A DNA stretch of 64,000 nt from Planctomycetota bacterium (GTDB taxonomy: Bacteria > Planctomycetota > J058), in the NCBI GenBank assembly GCA_023954375.1, contig JAMLIC010000020.1, forward strand, positions 62,001 to 126,000, given 5' to 3'. Shown one piece after another: positions 17,880 to 27,568 of this stretch. Both the position numbers and the translations under genes were made by a program. Below the pieces are notes generated by a model, which ran no database searches, had not been told where the DNA came from, and was given only the letters and a program-made list of their open reading frames with translations. Numbering within the stretch: the first letter of the stretch is position 1; every line of letters begins with the position of its first letter.

Positions 17880-20055
17880 ATGCCGCTCGCCCTCCTCCGC
17901 CGCCTGGTGGCCCCCCGGCGCCCGGAGCCCAGCTACCCCGACCTCCCGGTGGTCTCCCCGGCCGGCGAGTCCAGCCGCCCCGGCGTGTACCTGGCGGGAG
18001 AGGTGGCGGGGACGCCCCTCATCAAGCTCGGGCTGAACCAGGGCCACGCGCTGGCCGAGCGGCTGCATCAGGAGCTGGGGCCGCCCGACCCGACCGATCC
18101 CGACCTGCTCGACGTCGTCATCGTGGGCGCGGGCGCCGCGGGCCTCGGGGCGGCCATGCGCTGCCACGAGCTCGGCATGCGCTACGTGGTGCTCGACGCG
18201 GGCCGGGTCGCCTCGACCGTCGTGAACATGTACAAGGGCAAGGTCCTGTTCGCGGAGCCGGCCGGCGTGCCGCTGAACAGCAGCCTGTGGTTCGAGGAGT
18301 GCACCCGCGAGCAGCTCCTCGCCCGATGGCAGGAGCAGCTGCATCAGGCCGGGCTGCAGGTGCGCGAGCACACGCGGGTCAGCGACGTGCGGGGCGCGCC
18401 GGGCGCGTTCGTGGTGGTGACCGATCGCGGCGAGCATCGGGCCCGCCGGGTGCTCCTGGCCCTGGGCAAGGCGGGGAACCCGCGCAAGGCGGGCGTCCCG
18501 GGCGAGCAGGAGCACGCGGCCAGGGTGCTCCACCACCTGGCGGACCCCGACGCGTTCGACGGCCGGCGCGTCTTCGTCTACGGCGGCGGGGACGTGGCGG
18601 CCGAGGCGGCGCTGGCCCTGTGCAAGCGCAACCGCGTGACGATGGTCACCGTGGACCCCGCGCTGACCTTCCCGCGCAAGCGCAACGTGGACGCGCTGCT
18701 GGCCGAGCAGGCGGCGGGCCGCCTCGAGCTGCACCTGGGCAGCCGCCTGGCGCGGATCGAGCCCGACGCGGTCACCTTCGTGGACGCGGGCGGGCAGGAG
18801 CGCACGGTCCAGAACGACGTCGTGTTCGAGATGATCGGCGCCGAGCTGCCGCTCCCGCTCTTCCGCCGCGTGGGGGTGCGGCTGGAGCGCGACTGGCCGC
18901 TGGGCCGCTTCCTGGCCCTGGCGCTGGTGGCGCTCCTCGTCTACTCGCTCTACGCGCTGAAGAAGTACCCCGAGGCGCCCTACTCCTGGCCCTTCGACCG
19001 GCTCATCGCGCCCGCCACCTACGACGCCGTCCTGCGGCCCACGTTCGAGGTGGCCTTCGCGCCCTTCGCCTGGCTGTTCGACCCCGAGGCCTACGCCGTG
19101 CTGCGGCGCACGCGCTGGTTCCAGCAGGGCTACCTCTACAGCGGCCTGTACACCGTCCTCATGTGTGTGTTCGGCGCGCTGGCCCTGCGCCGCTGGAGCG
19201 CGGTGGCCGCCGACCCGCGCTACCAGCGCTGGCGCTACGCGACGCTCATCGGCTTCCAGGTGGCCTTCTTCCTCGTGGCCAACGTCATCGCCGTGCAGGC
19301 GCTGAGCATCCAGCACGCCTGGCGCGCCTGGGGGCTCTACCAGCCCTGGCCGCTGTTCTTCAACACGTTCCACTGGTGGGACGCGAGCGACCCCCGCGCC
19401 GTCGTGGGGGCCTTCGTCGGCGCCGGGCTGCTCCTCACCTTCGTGGCCATCCCCCTGGCCGCGCGGCGGCACGGCAAGCGGTTCTGCACCTGGATCTGCG
19501 GCTGCGGCGGGCTGGCGGAGACGCTCGGCGACCGCTGGCGCCACCTGGCGGCCAAGGGGGCCAGGAGCCGCGCCTGGGAGTTCCAGGGCGCGGTGGTCCT
19601 GGCGGCGGCGGCCATCGTGACCGTGGTCACGGTGGGGGCCTTCGGCACCCGCGGCGACAACGCGTGGGCCAGCGCCTACTCCTACGTGGTGGACTTCTGG
19701 CTGGTGGCGGTGATCCCCATCGCGCTCTACCGCCTTCTTCGGCGGCAAGGTGTGGTGCCGCTACTGGTGCCCCCTGGCGGCCTGGAACCAGGTGCTCTCC
19801 GCCTGGTACGGCCGGCTGCGCATCGCCTCGAACGACCAGTGCATCTCCTGCACGCTCTGCAGCCGGCACTGCCAGGTGGGGGTCGACGTGATGTCCTTCG
19901 CCAAGGACCAGCAGCCGTTCGACAACTCCAACACGGCCTGCATCCAGTGCGGGATCTGCATCGACGTGTGCCCCATGGGCGTCCTCTCCTTCGAGCTGGG
20001 CGAGCGCCCGGTCGCGCGGCGCCTGCCGGTCGTCAGCCGCGCGGGCAGGGCGTAG
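17880..20055 (+). CDS. Flavoprotein-membrane polyferredoxin fusion, broken by a 1-base frameshift
   Basis: The N-terminal half is a thioredoxin-reductase-like flavoprotein: FAD loop GAGAAG at 83-88 and NAD(P) loop VYGGGDVAAEAALALC. It lacks the usual redox-active CxxC. A membrane part follows with about six segments and the NapH/NosR-type motif CTWICGCGGLAETLG (C536, C540, C542). At 19734 one extra C shifts the frame. Reading on in the next frame restores FFGGKVWCRYWCP and two 4Fe-4S sites, CISCTLCSRHC and CIQCGICIDVCP, to a TAG at 20053. The intact design would pass electrons between NAD(P)H, flavin and Fe-S centres at the membrane. It sits nine bases before the selenoprotein peroxiredoxin gene, a plausible electron acceptor. 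The shift may be a sequencing error, a mutation, or recoding at CCTTCTTC. Confidence 0.85.
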
Positions 20056-20064
20056 GCTCCTCGC

Positions 20065-20625
20065 GTGCGCGCGGCGCTGCTCCTCCTGGCCTCCCTCCTC
20101 CCGGGGTGCGGCTGGTACTACCTCCAGCCGGACCCGAACCTGGTCCCGGTCGCCAGCCCCGCGCCCGACTTCACCCTGGCCGCCGGGACCGGCGCGGCGC
20201 GGGCGGTGAGCCTGGCGGACCTGCGCGCGCGCGGGCACGTGGTGCTCGTGTTCTACCGCGGGCGCTGGTGACCGTTCTGCCGCCGGCAGCTCGGCGAGCT
20301 GCACGACCGCCGTCATGAGCTCGAACGGCTGGGCGCCGTGCTCGCCGGGATCTCCGCCGACCGGCCCGAGGAGACCCGGGCCTGGCAGGCCGAGGAGGAG
20401 CCCGCGGACCGGCTGGGCTTCCCCCTCCTGTCCGACCCCGACCTGGCGGCGTGCAAGGCCTTCGGTGTGCACGACGCGGCGCACGGGGTCGCCCTGCCTG
20501 CCGTGGTCGTGGTGCACGCCCGTGACGGGACGGTGCGCTGGACCCGCGTGGGCGAGTCGATCACCGACCGCCCGGCGCTCGACGAGCTGCTCGAGGTCGT
20601 GCGGGGGCTCGGGCCGCCGCGTTAG
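20065..20625 (+). CDS. Peroxiredoxin-like lipoprotein selenoprotein (in-frame TGA = Sec69)
   Basis: From GTG 20065 a lipoprotein signal (MRAALLLLASLLPG, then C) leads into an AhpC/TSA-family fold (APDFTLAAGTGAARAVSLAD). The frame meets TGA at 20269-20271, exactly where the family has its catalytic cysteine: FYRGRW-TGA-PFCRRQLGEL, normally W-C-P-F-C. The same frame then codes the rest of the domain, including GISADRPEETRAWQAE, FPLLSDPDLAACKAFGV and the terminal RWTRVGESITDRP, to a TAG at 20625. This gives 186 residues, normal for the family, with a UxxC motif (Sec69, Cys72). A 7-bp hairpin starts 14 nt after the TGA. It should reduce peroxides at the outer face of a membrane, probably fed by the upstream fusion protein. 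A pseudogene reading is possible but would not explain the position. Confidence 0.86.
20286..20302 (+). promoter_or_regulatory. Candidate bacterial SECIS hairpin, peroxiredoxin gene
   Basis: GCAGCTC (20286-20292) pairs perfectly with GAGCTGC (20296-20302) around the loop GGC. Twenty-one bases separate the TGA (20269-20271) from the loop. This fits the bacterial SECIS rule of a hairpin just downstream of UGA with a G among the first loop bases, recognised by SelB. It lies inside the coding sequence. Confidence 0.65.
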
Positions 20626-20653
20626 CCCGTTCATCGTGGCGAGGGATGCCCCG

Positions 20654-20863
20654 ATGAAGTCATGGCGCCGCGAGCCACTCAGCGTCGGCGACGTCTTCAT
20701 GAGCTTGATCTGCACGACCGAGATCAGCGGCGGGAACCAGTTCGACTACCTCACCGCGCGCCTTCGCCACGCGAGCGCGGTCGCGAGCGAGCCGGCAGCC
20801 TGGCTCCCGTGGACCTACCGCGCGACGCTCGCAGCGGCCGCGGGCAAGGCGGCCGAGGGCTGA
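20654..20863 (+). pseudogene. IS66-family transposase C-terminal fragment
   Basis: The 69-residue frame MKSWRREPLSVGDVFMSLIC continues with GGNQFDYLTARLRHA and PAAWLPWTYRATL. This matches the extreme C-terminus of IS66-type transposases (a NxFDYL block followed by PWxYR). Nothing of the catalytic DDE core, the accessory genes or inverted repeats is visible, so it is a relic 28 bases after the selenoprotein gene. It marks an old insertion or deletion between the redox operon and the RND operon. Confidence 0.75.
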
Positions 20864-21022
20864 TCCGGGCGGCGCGGCGCCGGGGCAACCGGACGCCAGA
20901 GGGGGCTGACCCGGCGCTCCTCGAGGTCTGCGGGAGTGACCGGCACCCTGACTCGTCAGCGGCTCCTGCTCGGTCAGTCGAAGAGCGATGGTGAGCGCCC
21001 CTGCGAACCAGCCGCAGCGCAG

Positions 21023-24000
21023 TCACTCACCCGGCCGGTCCGGAGAGCCCCCTGGCCGCCTCCTCAGCCACCGCCAGATCCGCCACGTGCTGGGCTGCCT
21101 CACATCGTCGAGGATGGAGTACACGGCGGGGACAACGACCAGGGTCAGCAACGTCGAGGTGGTGAGGCCGCCGATGACGGCCGTCGCCATGGGTCCCCGC
21201 GACTCCGCCCCTGCGCCTGTGCCCAGCGCGATCGGCAGCATGCCGAAGATCATCGCGGCCGTGGTCATGAGGATGGGGCGGAGGCGGGTGGCACCGGCCC
21301 GCACGAGCGCCTCGTGGCGAGGGATCCCGTCTCGTTCTCGCAGGGTGTTGGCGTAGTCGACCAGGAGAATGGCGTTCTTGGTGACCAGGCCCATGAGGAG
21401 GATGATCCCGATCATCGTGTAGAGGTTCGCCGTCTGACCGGCCAGCGCCAGGAGGCCCAGCGCACCCACGAGCGAGAGCGGGAGCGAGAGCATGATCGTG
21501 AACGGGTGGACGAAGCTCTCGAACTGGGAGCCCAGCACCATGTAGATCACGATCACCGCGAGGAACATCGCGAACAGGAGGTAGCCGAACGACTCCTGCA
21601 TGGTGTCCGCCTGCCCGCCGAACCCGTAGCTGTAGCCCGCGGGCAGCTCGAGCTTCCCCATGAGCTGATTCAGCTCCGTCGTGGCCTGCCCCAACACCTT
21701 TTGGTCTTGCTGGAGGTTGGCGGTGACCGTGATCAAGCGCGCGCGGTTCAGGCGGTCGATCTGCACCGGTCCGCCGCCGACCTCCGCCTCTGCGACGTTC
21801 TGGAGGCGCACGAGCTCACCCGCTCGGCCACGGACGGCCAGGGCGGCGATGTCCTGGGGCCGGTTGCGGTAGGGCTCCAGGAGGCGAACGGCGACGTCGT
21901 AGCGGTCACCCTCGGCGCGGAACTTCGCCACGTCGACGCCACCCACCAGCGCGCGCACGGTGTTCGCGACCGCGAGCGGGTCGACTCCCAGGTCCGCGGC
22001 GCGATCCCGCTTGACGAAGACGTTCACCTCCGGCTTGTTCGTCTCGTAGGTCGTGTCGACGTCCACGTAGCCGGTCGTCTGCCGCATCCACGTCACGACC
22101 CTGCCTGCGATCTGGTCGAGCCGATCGAGCTCCGGGCCGCGGAGCTCGAACTGCAGGTCGGACGACTTCCGCCCCCCGCCGGCCACCCGGGGCACGACCT
22201 CGACGCTGATCCTGGCCCGGTCGGCGAGCCCGTCGAGTTGCTGGCGAGCCCAGGTCATGGCCTCCAGCTGACCCACCTGCCGCTCCTGTTTGGGAGTCAT
22301 CTTCACGTACATGACCCCCTCGTTGACACGCTGCAGCTCGTCGCTGCCGATCGTGGTGAACGTGTAGACGAGCCACGGCTGGCCCTGCAGCCGAGCGCGG
22401 ATCTCCTCGAGCGTGTCGGCGGTCACCGCCAGGGAGGACCCGAGCGGCGCCTTGACGCGGATGTTGAACTCGCTCTGGTCCTCGACGGGGATGAACTCCG
22501 CCCGCAAGAAGCTCCCCACGAAGATCGTGGCCACGAACACCGCCACCCCGGCGAGCACCGTCACCCAGCGCCAGCGCAGCGCGGGGCCGAGGATCCGGCT
22601 GTAGAGGGCGTCGAACCAGTCGAGCACCCAGGTGATCGCACGGAACACGACGCCGTGCCGCTCCTGATGGCGGAGGAGCCTGGCGGCGAGCGACGGGATG
22701 AGCGTGAGCGCGACGAAGAGGCTGATCAGCACGGCCACGCAGACGGTCACGCCGAACTGGTAGAAGAAGCGTCCCACGATCCCCTTCATGAAGGCGACCG
22801 GCAAGAACACGGCGACGATGGACGCGGTGATGGCGACCACGGCCAGCCCGATCTCGGCCGTGCCGAACCGGGCGGCCTCGAGGGCGGGCTGCCCCTCCTC
22901 GACGTGGCGGTAGATGTTCTCCACGACCACGATCGCGTCGTCGATCAGGAGTCCGATCGAGAGCGAGAGGGCGAGCATGGTCATCATGTTGAGCGTGAAG
23001 CCGAGCGCGTTCATGACGATGAACGTGGCGATCACGCTGGTGGGGAGGGCGAGCGCGCTGATGAGGGTGATGCGCCAGTCGCGCAGGAACACGAACACGA
23101 TGAGAATCGCCAACCCGCCGCCGAGGAGCAGGTGCGTCTGGATCTCCTCGATGGAGTGCTCGATGAACACCGAGAGGTCCTGCGCGATCTCCAGTGACAC
23201 GCCGTCGGCGGCGAGCTCGCGGCGCAGCCCTTCCACCTCGGCCTTGACCGCCTCGGCCACCTCGACGGTGTTGGTCCCGGACTGACGGCGGACGAGCAGC
23301 GCTACCGCTGGGGCGCCGTTGAGTGACGCCAGGCTGCGCCGCTCCTCGAGGCCGTCCTCCGTCCGGCCGATGTCGCGGATCCGTATGGGGACCTGATTGC
23401 GGTAGGCGACGACCATGGCGTCGAACTCCGCGGCGGAGGCGAACTCGGCCTTGGTCTTCACCACGTACTCGAGCGCGCCCGTCTCGACCCGTCCGCCCGG
23501 GAGCTCGATGTGCTCTGCGCGGAGCGCCCGCTCGACGTCCTGGACCGTGAGCCCGTAACCCTCGAGCTTGACTCGGTCCAACCACACCCAGATCTTGCGC
23601 TCGCGGTCGCCGACGAGCTTGATCTGCCCGACGTTGCGTACGCGCTGGAGGCGCTCCTTCACCTGCTTGTCTGCCAGCCGCGTGAGGTCGTTGATCGGCA
23701 TGTCGGCCGAGACGACGACCGCCATGATCGGCGCCGCGTCGATGTCGAACTTCTCGACGACGGGGTCCTCGAGGTCCTGCGGGAGCTCGCTGCGGATGGT
23801 GCCGAGCTTCGACTGGATCTCCTGGAAGGCGACGTCGACGGCCTTCTCCAGCTCGAACTCGACGATCACCTGCGAGAAGCCCTCGGCGCTCGTCGAGCGC
23901 AGGTTCTTGATCCCGCTGATGGTCGAGACGGCCTCCTCGATCGGGTCCGAGACGGTGGTCTCGACCGTCTCGGGGTCCGCGCCGCGCAGCTCCGACAAGA

Positions 24001-24139
24001 TCGTGATGGTCGGGAACTCGACGCGCGGGAACAGGTCGATCCCGATGTCGCGCAGGGAGACCAGGCCGAACACCACGAGCGCGGCGGTGACCATCGTGAT
24101 GAAGACCGGGCGGCGGATGGAGACCTCGGAGAGGAGCAT
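21023..24139 (-). CDS. RND efflux pump inner-membrane transporter (HAE1/AcrB type)
   Basis: The 1038-residue protein has the standard RND layout: twelve membrane helices in two halves and two large periplasmic loops. Motifs include the N-terminal FITMVTAALVVFGLVSLRDI with VEFPTITILSELRGADPETV, the transmembrane ALPTSVIATFIVMNALGFTLN, and the proton-relay helix SIGLLIDDAIVVVENIYRHV with its paired acidic residues. The DD pair and the absence of the metal-pump signature favour a hydrophobe/multidrug (HAE1) transporter. It exchanges protons for substrate and works with the adaptor (24150) and the TolC-like channel (25484) encoded just upstream. The gap to the adaptor gene is ten bases, indicating one operon under the TetR regulator at 27507. 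Confidence 0.96.
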   Translation of the reverse strand: MLLSEVSIRRPVFITMVTAALVVFGLVSLRDIGIDLFPRVEFPTITILSELRGADPETVETTVSDPIEEAVSTISGIKNLRSTSAEGFSQVIVEFELEKAVDVAFQEIQSKLGTIRSELPQDLEDPVVEKFDIDAAPIMAVVVSADMPINDLTRLADKQVKERLQRVRNVGQIKLVGDRERKIWVWLDRVKLEGYGLTVQDVERALRAEHIELPGGRVETGALEYVVKTKAEFASAAEFDAMVVAYRNQVPIRIRDIGRTEDGLEERRSLASLNGAPAVALLVRRQSGTNTVEVAEAVKAEVEGLRRELAADGVSLEIAQDLSVFIEHSIEEIQTHLLLGGGLAILIVFVFLRDWRITLISALALPTSVIATFIVMNALGFTLNMMTMLALSLSIGLLIDDAIVVVENIYRHVEEGQPALEAARFGTAEIGLAVVAITASIVAVFLPVAFMKGIVGRFFYQFGVTVCVAVLISLFVALTLIPSLAARLLRHQERHGVVFRAITWVLDWFDALYSRILGPALRWRWVTVLAGVAVFVATIFVGSFLRAEFIPVEDQSEFNIRVKAPLGSSLAVTADTLEEIRARLQGQPWLVYTFTTIGSDELQRVNEGVMYVKMTPKQERQVGQLEAMTWARQQLDGLADRARISVEVVPRVAGGGRKSSDLQFELRGPELDRLDQIAGRVVTWMRQTTGYVDVDTTYETNKPEVNVFVKRDRAADLGVDPLAVANTVRALVGGVDVAKFRAEGDRYDVAVRLLEPYRNRPQDIAALAVRGRAGELVRLQNVAEAEVGGGPVQIDRLNRARLITVTANLQQDQKVLGQATTELNQLMGKLELPAGYSYGFGGQADTMQESFGYLLFAMFLAVIVIYMVLGSQFESFVHPFTIMLSLPLSLVGALGLLALAGQTANLYTMIGIILLMGLVTKNAILLVDYANTLRERDGIPRHEALVRAGATRLRPILMTTAAMIFGMLPIALGTGAGAESRGPMATAVIGGLTTSTLLTLVVVPAVYSILDDVRQPSTWRIWRWLRRRPGGSPDRPGE

Positions 24140-24149
24140 GCGCGCTTCC

Positions 24150-25445
24150 TTAGCTGCTCGCCCGAACGAGGACCCGGTCGCCCGGGCGCAATCCCTCGAC
24201 GACCTGCGCGTCCGCCTCGGTGATGAGCCCGAGCTCGACGACCTGGCGGACGACCCGCCCGTCTCGCTCGACAGTGACGGTCCACCCCTTCGAAGTGCGC
24301 ACGAGCGCGCTGCGCGGGACCACCAGGGCCTCCGGTATCGACCGGACCGTCACGGAGACCCTGGCCAGGCTCCCGGGCGTGAACGAGTGGCCGGCGTTGT
24401 CCACCACGACCCGGCAACGGAAAGAGCGGGTCGCCGCGTCCAAGGACGGGAACACGGTCGCGATGCGGCCAGGGCGCTCCGCCTTGCCGCTGCCTTCGAC
24501 CGCGAAGGTGATGGGAGTCTCCGGTCCCACTTGGCCCATGAGCTCCTGCGGCAGCGCGAACTCCAGGTATAGGACCGCCACCTCCTGCACCTCGACGAGA
24601 TGCGTGACCGGCGTCGCCGTCACGGGCTCCCCCACGTCGACGAGTCGCTGGGTGACGACCCCCGCATAGGGGCTGCGGATCAGGGTCTTGTCCAGCCGCT
24701 CGCGGGCGTGGCGCAGGGCCTGCTCCGCCTGCCGTACGGCCACGGCGGCCTCGGCGCGCGCCGCCTCCGCCTCGGCCACCCGGGACCGGGCCGCGCGCAG
24801 CCGCGCCGTCGCCGCTCGCTGGCGGAAGTCGGCCTCGTCGAAGCGGCTCTTGGGGATCGAAGGAGCCTGCCCCTCCGGCTTCTCCCACAGGTTGCGCATG
24901 CGACCGAGTTGCACGTCGGCCTCGGCGAGTGCGGCCTCGGCGTGGGAGACGTCCGCGCGCGCTGTCTCCACGCCGCGCTCGACGCTCACGAGCCGCGCCC
25001 CCGCCGCCTCCACGGCTTGTTCGCGCTGATCGCGCTCGATCTGGAAGAAGGTCGGCTCGAGGCGGACGAGCTCCTGACCGGCTGCGACCCTGTCTCCGAC
25101 GTCCACGAGGACTTCCTTGACCTCGCCCGAGACCTCCGAGCCGACCCGGGTCGCCTGGCGAGCCCGCAGCGTCCCGACCGCAGGGACGCGCTCGGCGAGC
25201 GGTCCTTCGGTGACGACCGTCCACGAGCCGATGGAAGCCGCCGCCCCGCGGTCGCCCGCGCCGGCTCCTTCGGTTACGCCATGTGGCGCCGCGGCGCGCT
25301 CGTGCATGGAGCTCGGCGTCATGCCGCCGGGCCGTTCGCCGTCGTCCTTGTCGGCAGGGCAGCCCGCGGCCAGCAGGGCCACGCCGGCGACGAGGAGCAG
25401 GGGCGGCCGCCGGCTCGGCGGCGACGCGATCGACGGTAGGTCCAT
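24150..25445 (-). CDS. RND efflux periplasmic adaptor lipoprotein
   Basis: ATG 25445, preceded by AAGGTGA, gives a 431-residue membrane-fusion protein. A GTG at 25487 overlapping the TolC-like stop is an alternative start. It has a lipoprotein signal (LLLVAGVALLAAG, then C) and the paired lipoyl half-motifs SEVSGEVKEVLVDVGDRVAA and KTLIRSPYAGVVTQRLVDVG, which flank a long coiled-coil hairpin (about residues 140-225). Beta-barrel and membrane-proximal domains follow (FTPGSLARVSVTVRSIPEAL). It bridges the RND pump and the outer-membrane channel. It is the middle gene of the leftward operon. Confidence 0.94.
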   Translation of the reverse strand: MDLPSIASPPSRRPPLLLVAGVALLAAGCPADKDDGERPGGMTPSSMHERAAAPHGVTEGAGAGDRGAAASIGSWTVVTEGPLAERVPAVGTLRARQATRVGSEVSGEVKEVLVDVGDRVAAGQELVRLEPTFFQIERDQREQAVEAAGARLVSVERGVETARADVSHAEAALAEADVQLGRMRNLWEKPEGQAPSIPKSRFDEADFRQRAATARLRAARSRVAEAEAARAEAAVAVRQAEQALRHARERLDKTLIRSPYAGVVTQRLVDVGEPVTATPVTHLVEVQEVAVLYLEFALPQELMGQVGPETPITFAVEGSGKAERPGRIATVFPSLDAATRSFRCRVVVDNAGHSFTPGSLARVSVTVRSIPEALVVPRSALVRTSKGWTVTVERDGRVVRQVVELGLITEADAQVVEGLRPGDRVLVRASS

Positions 25446-25483
25446 GGGCTGGATCACCTTGGCATGACTCCTGATCGTGTCGA

Positions 25484-26860
25484 TCACCGACCCGGCTCGC
25501 CGCCGATCACGAAGACCAGCCGCGCGTAGGCCTGGTGGTAGGCGTAGAGCGCCCGGAAGTAGTTCGAGCGGGCCCGGCTGAGGCGGTCCTCCTCGAGCAG
25601 GACGTCCGCGCTCGTCACCAGTCCCTGGCCGTACTGGTCGCGGGTGATGCGCAGGTTCTCCTCTGCGAGCTGGATGGCACGGCGCGCGACCTCCAGCCGC
25701 TGCCCGGCCTCCTGGACGTTCAGGACGGCCTGCTTGACGTCCAGGACGACGTCGTCCACCTGCTCGCTGCGGCGGTCGATCGCCTCCTCGATCAGCCGCT
25801 CCTGGCGGCGCAAGCGGGTGTAGGTGACGCCGCCGTCGAAGATCGGCCACTCGATCGCGGCGCCGCCCGAGAGCCAGTTTTGGTTGAGCTGGAAGTCGTC
25901 GGAGGTGTAGTTGTAGGAGCCGAAGGCGTAGATGCGAGGGAAGAGGTCAGCTCGGGTGGCGCGATACTCCGCTTGCGCGATCTCGATCTGCCGGCGGAGC
26001 GCCGCCAGGTCGGGGCGCTTGTCGACCGCCATGCGCATGGCGGCGAGGAGGTCGGGAGGCCAGAGGTCGACCTCCAGCACGTCCTCGAGCTGGGTTGGAG
26101 CGTTGACGTCGACCCCCATGAGCCGGTTGAGCGTCGAGCGTGCCAGGAGGATGTTGTTCTCCGCCTGGATGAGCTCCTGTCGCCGCTCCGCCAGCTGCAG
26201 CTCGACCGCGAGGACGTCGTTCTTGGCGACGAGATCCTGCTCGAGGAAGTCCCTGGCGATCTCCAGCTGGAGCTCGACGACCTCGATCGACTGGCGGACG
26301 ACGGCCGCGATCTTCTGAGCCTCGAGGACACGGAAGTAGCCCTGCCGGACGGCGAACTCCAGGCTCTGGCGCTCCCGGTCCAGGCCAAGCTGAGCGACCT
26401 CGACCCCGAGGGTGCGGGCGTCGTAGACGTTCTCAACGCGGCCAAAGGAGTAGATGGGGACGATCAGCGAGACGCTCGAAGTGAAGACCTCGCGCTCCTG
26501 AAAGGCGATCGACTGTCCGCCGCGGTCGACCCCTGCGTCGTTGCTCCGGGCGGTGAACCGCCCCTCCGTGCTCAACCTCGGCAGCGCGCTGGCGATGGCC
26601 TCATCGACCAGATCGTCGGCGATCAGCACGCGCCGCTGGGCGATCCCAATGCGGCGGTTGTTCTCGAGCGCGATGCGGAGGCAGTCGGTGAGGCTGAGCC
26701 CCCGGCGGTCCGGCGACGGAAAGCCCGACGTGATGACCGGGGCGACCGCGGTGTCGCGCTCGAGCGCTGCTGGGACGTAGTCGGGTTCACCCTCGTGGGG
26801 CGCCTTGCATCCCGCGGCGATGGTGACGACAAGGAGCGAGGCGGCTTCTCGAAGCCTCAT
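25484..26860 (-). CDS. TolC-family outer-membrane efflux lipoprotein
   Basis: The 458-residue precursor carries a lipoprotein signal (MRLREAASLLVVTIAAG, then C). Two homologous TolC halves follow, each with long helices and short strands: LTDCLRIALENNRRIGIAQ with IVPIYSFGRVENVYDAR, then ALRRQIEIAQAEYRATRADL with IEWPIFDGGVTYTRLRRQER. The final QYGQGLVTSADVLLEEDRLS is the usual family signature. It forms the trimeric exit duct of the efflux system. Its ATG overlaps the TetR-family stop as ATGA, so translation is coupled with the regulator. Confidence 0.94.
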   Translation of the reverse strand: MRLREAASLLVVTIAAGCKAPHEGEPDYVPAALERDTAVAPVITSGFPSPDRRGLSLTDCLRIALENNRRIGIAQRRVLIADDLVDEAIASALPRLSTEGRFTARSNDAGVDRGGQSIAFQEREVFTSSVSLIVPIYSFGRVENVYDARTLGVEVAQLGLDRERQSLEFAVRQGYFRVLEAQKIAAVVRQSIEVVELQLEIARDFLEQDLVAKNDVLAVELQLAERRQELIQAENNILLARSTLNRLMGVDVNAPTQLEDVLEVDLWPPDLLAAMRMAVDKRPDLAALRRQIEIAQAEYRATRADLFPRIYAFGSYNYTSDDFQLNQNWLSGGAAIEWPIFDGGVTYTRLRRQERLIEEAIDRRSEQVDDVVLDVKQAVLNVQEAGQRLEVARRAIQLAEENLRITRDQYGQGLVTSADVLLEEDRLSRARSNYFRALYAYHQAYARLVFVIGGEPGR

Positions 26861-27507
26861 GCGCCCGCCCTGGGCCCGGGACCCCGGTCCACGAGGAGGC
26901 CGTTGAACAGGATGTCGAGCACGTCCTCGGACTGCGCGTGCAGCGGCTTCTTCCTGCCCGCGAAGTGGTTGGTGAAGATGGTGCCATAAAGGAGATCGCT
27001 GATCACACCCGTGATGCGGGCCACGGGGACGTCGCGGATGCGGCCGGCAGCGATCAAGTCGCGGAGCAAGGCTTCCCAGGGGCCCATGTTTGCCTCGCGG
27101 TGCTCGAAGTAGGTGGGGGTCTTGCGGTCCCGGAACTCGGCGCGCTCCTGGATGAGCAGTTCGATCAGTTCGGGCTGCTCGTCGAAGAAGGTGAGGTACG
27201 CCTCGATGGCGCGCCTGATGCGGGCCAGCGGGTCGTCAACCGTGTCGGCGGCTTCGTGGACCCGCGCGCTCAGCAGCACCATGGCTCGGTCCGCGGCGGC
27301 GAGGAAGAGCTCGCGCTTGCTCGGGAAGTAGCGATACACCGTGCCCTTCCCCACCCCGAGCGCGTCGGCGACCTCCTGCAGGTCGGTGGCGGGAAAGCCG
27401 CGCTGCGCGAACATTCGCGTGGCGGTCGCCAGGATCTCCTCTTGCCGCTGTGTGATCAGGGCTTCGTCCCGAGGCCGGCCCCGCTGTCTCCGCTGCGCCG
27501 TTCCCAT
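26857..27507 (-). CDS. TetR/AcrR-family repressor of the RND operon
   Basis: ATG 27507 gives a 216-residue regulator. The N-terminal helix-turn-helix is typical (ILATATRMFAQRGFPATDLQ, then ALGVGKGTVYRYFPSKRELF). The C-terminal ligand domain (DDPLARIRRAIEAYLTFFDE onward) is of normal length and presumably binds pump substrates. It is the first gene of the leftward unit regulator-TolC-adaptor-pump, so it should repress its own promoter. A perfect 16-bp palindrome sits 62 bases upstream of the start. Autoregulation and induction by toxic compounds are inferred from the layout. Confidence 0.95.
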   Translation of the reverse strand: MGTAQRRQRGRPRDEALITQRQEEILATATRMFAQRGFPATDLQEVADALGVGKGTVYRYFPSKRELFLAAADRAMVLLSARVHEAADTVDDPLARIRRAIEAYLTFFDEQPELIELLIQERAEFRDRKTPTYFEHREANMGPWEALLRDLIAAGRIRDVPVARITGVISDLLYGTIFTNHFAGRKKPLHAQSEDVLDILFNGLLVDRGPGPRAGA

Positions 27508-27568
27508 GGCCAGGCTCCGATCCCACCCGCTCGCCGGGGGCGTGTTGCCGGAGGAGGACCATACATCA

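Noticed and set aside
20936..23197. 750-residue rightward open frame opposite the RND pump
   Set aside because: It is His/Asp/Arg-rich shadow sequence; the leftward frame encodes an unmistakable RND transporter.
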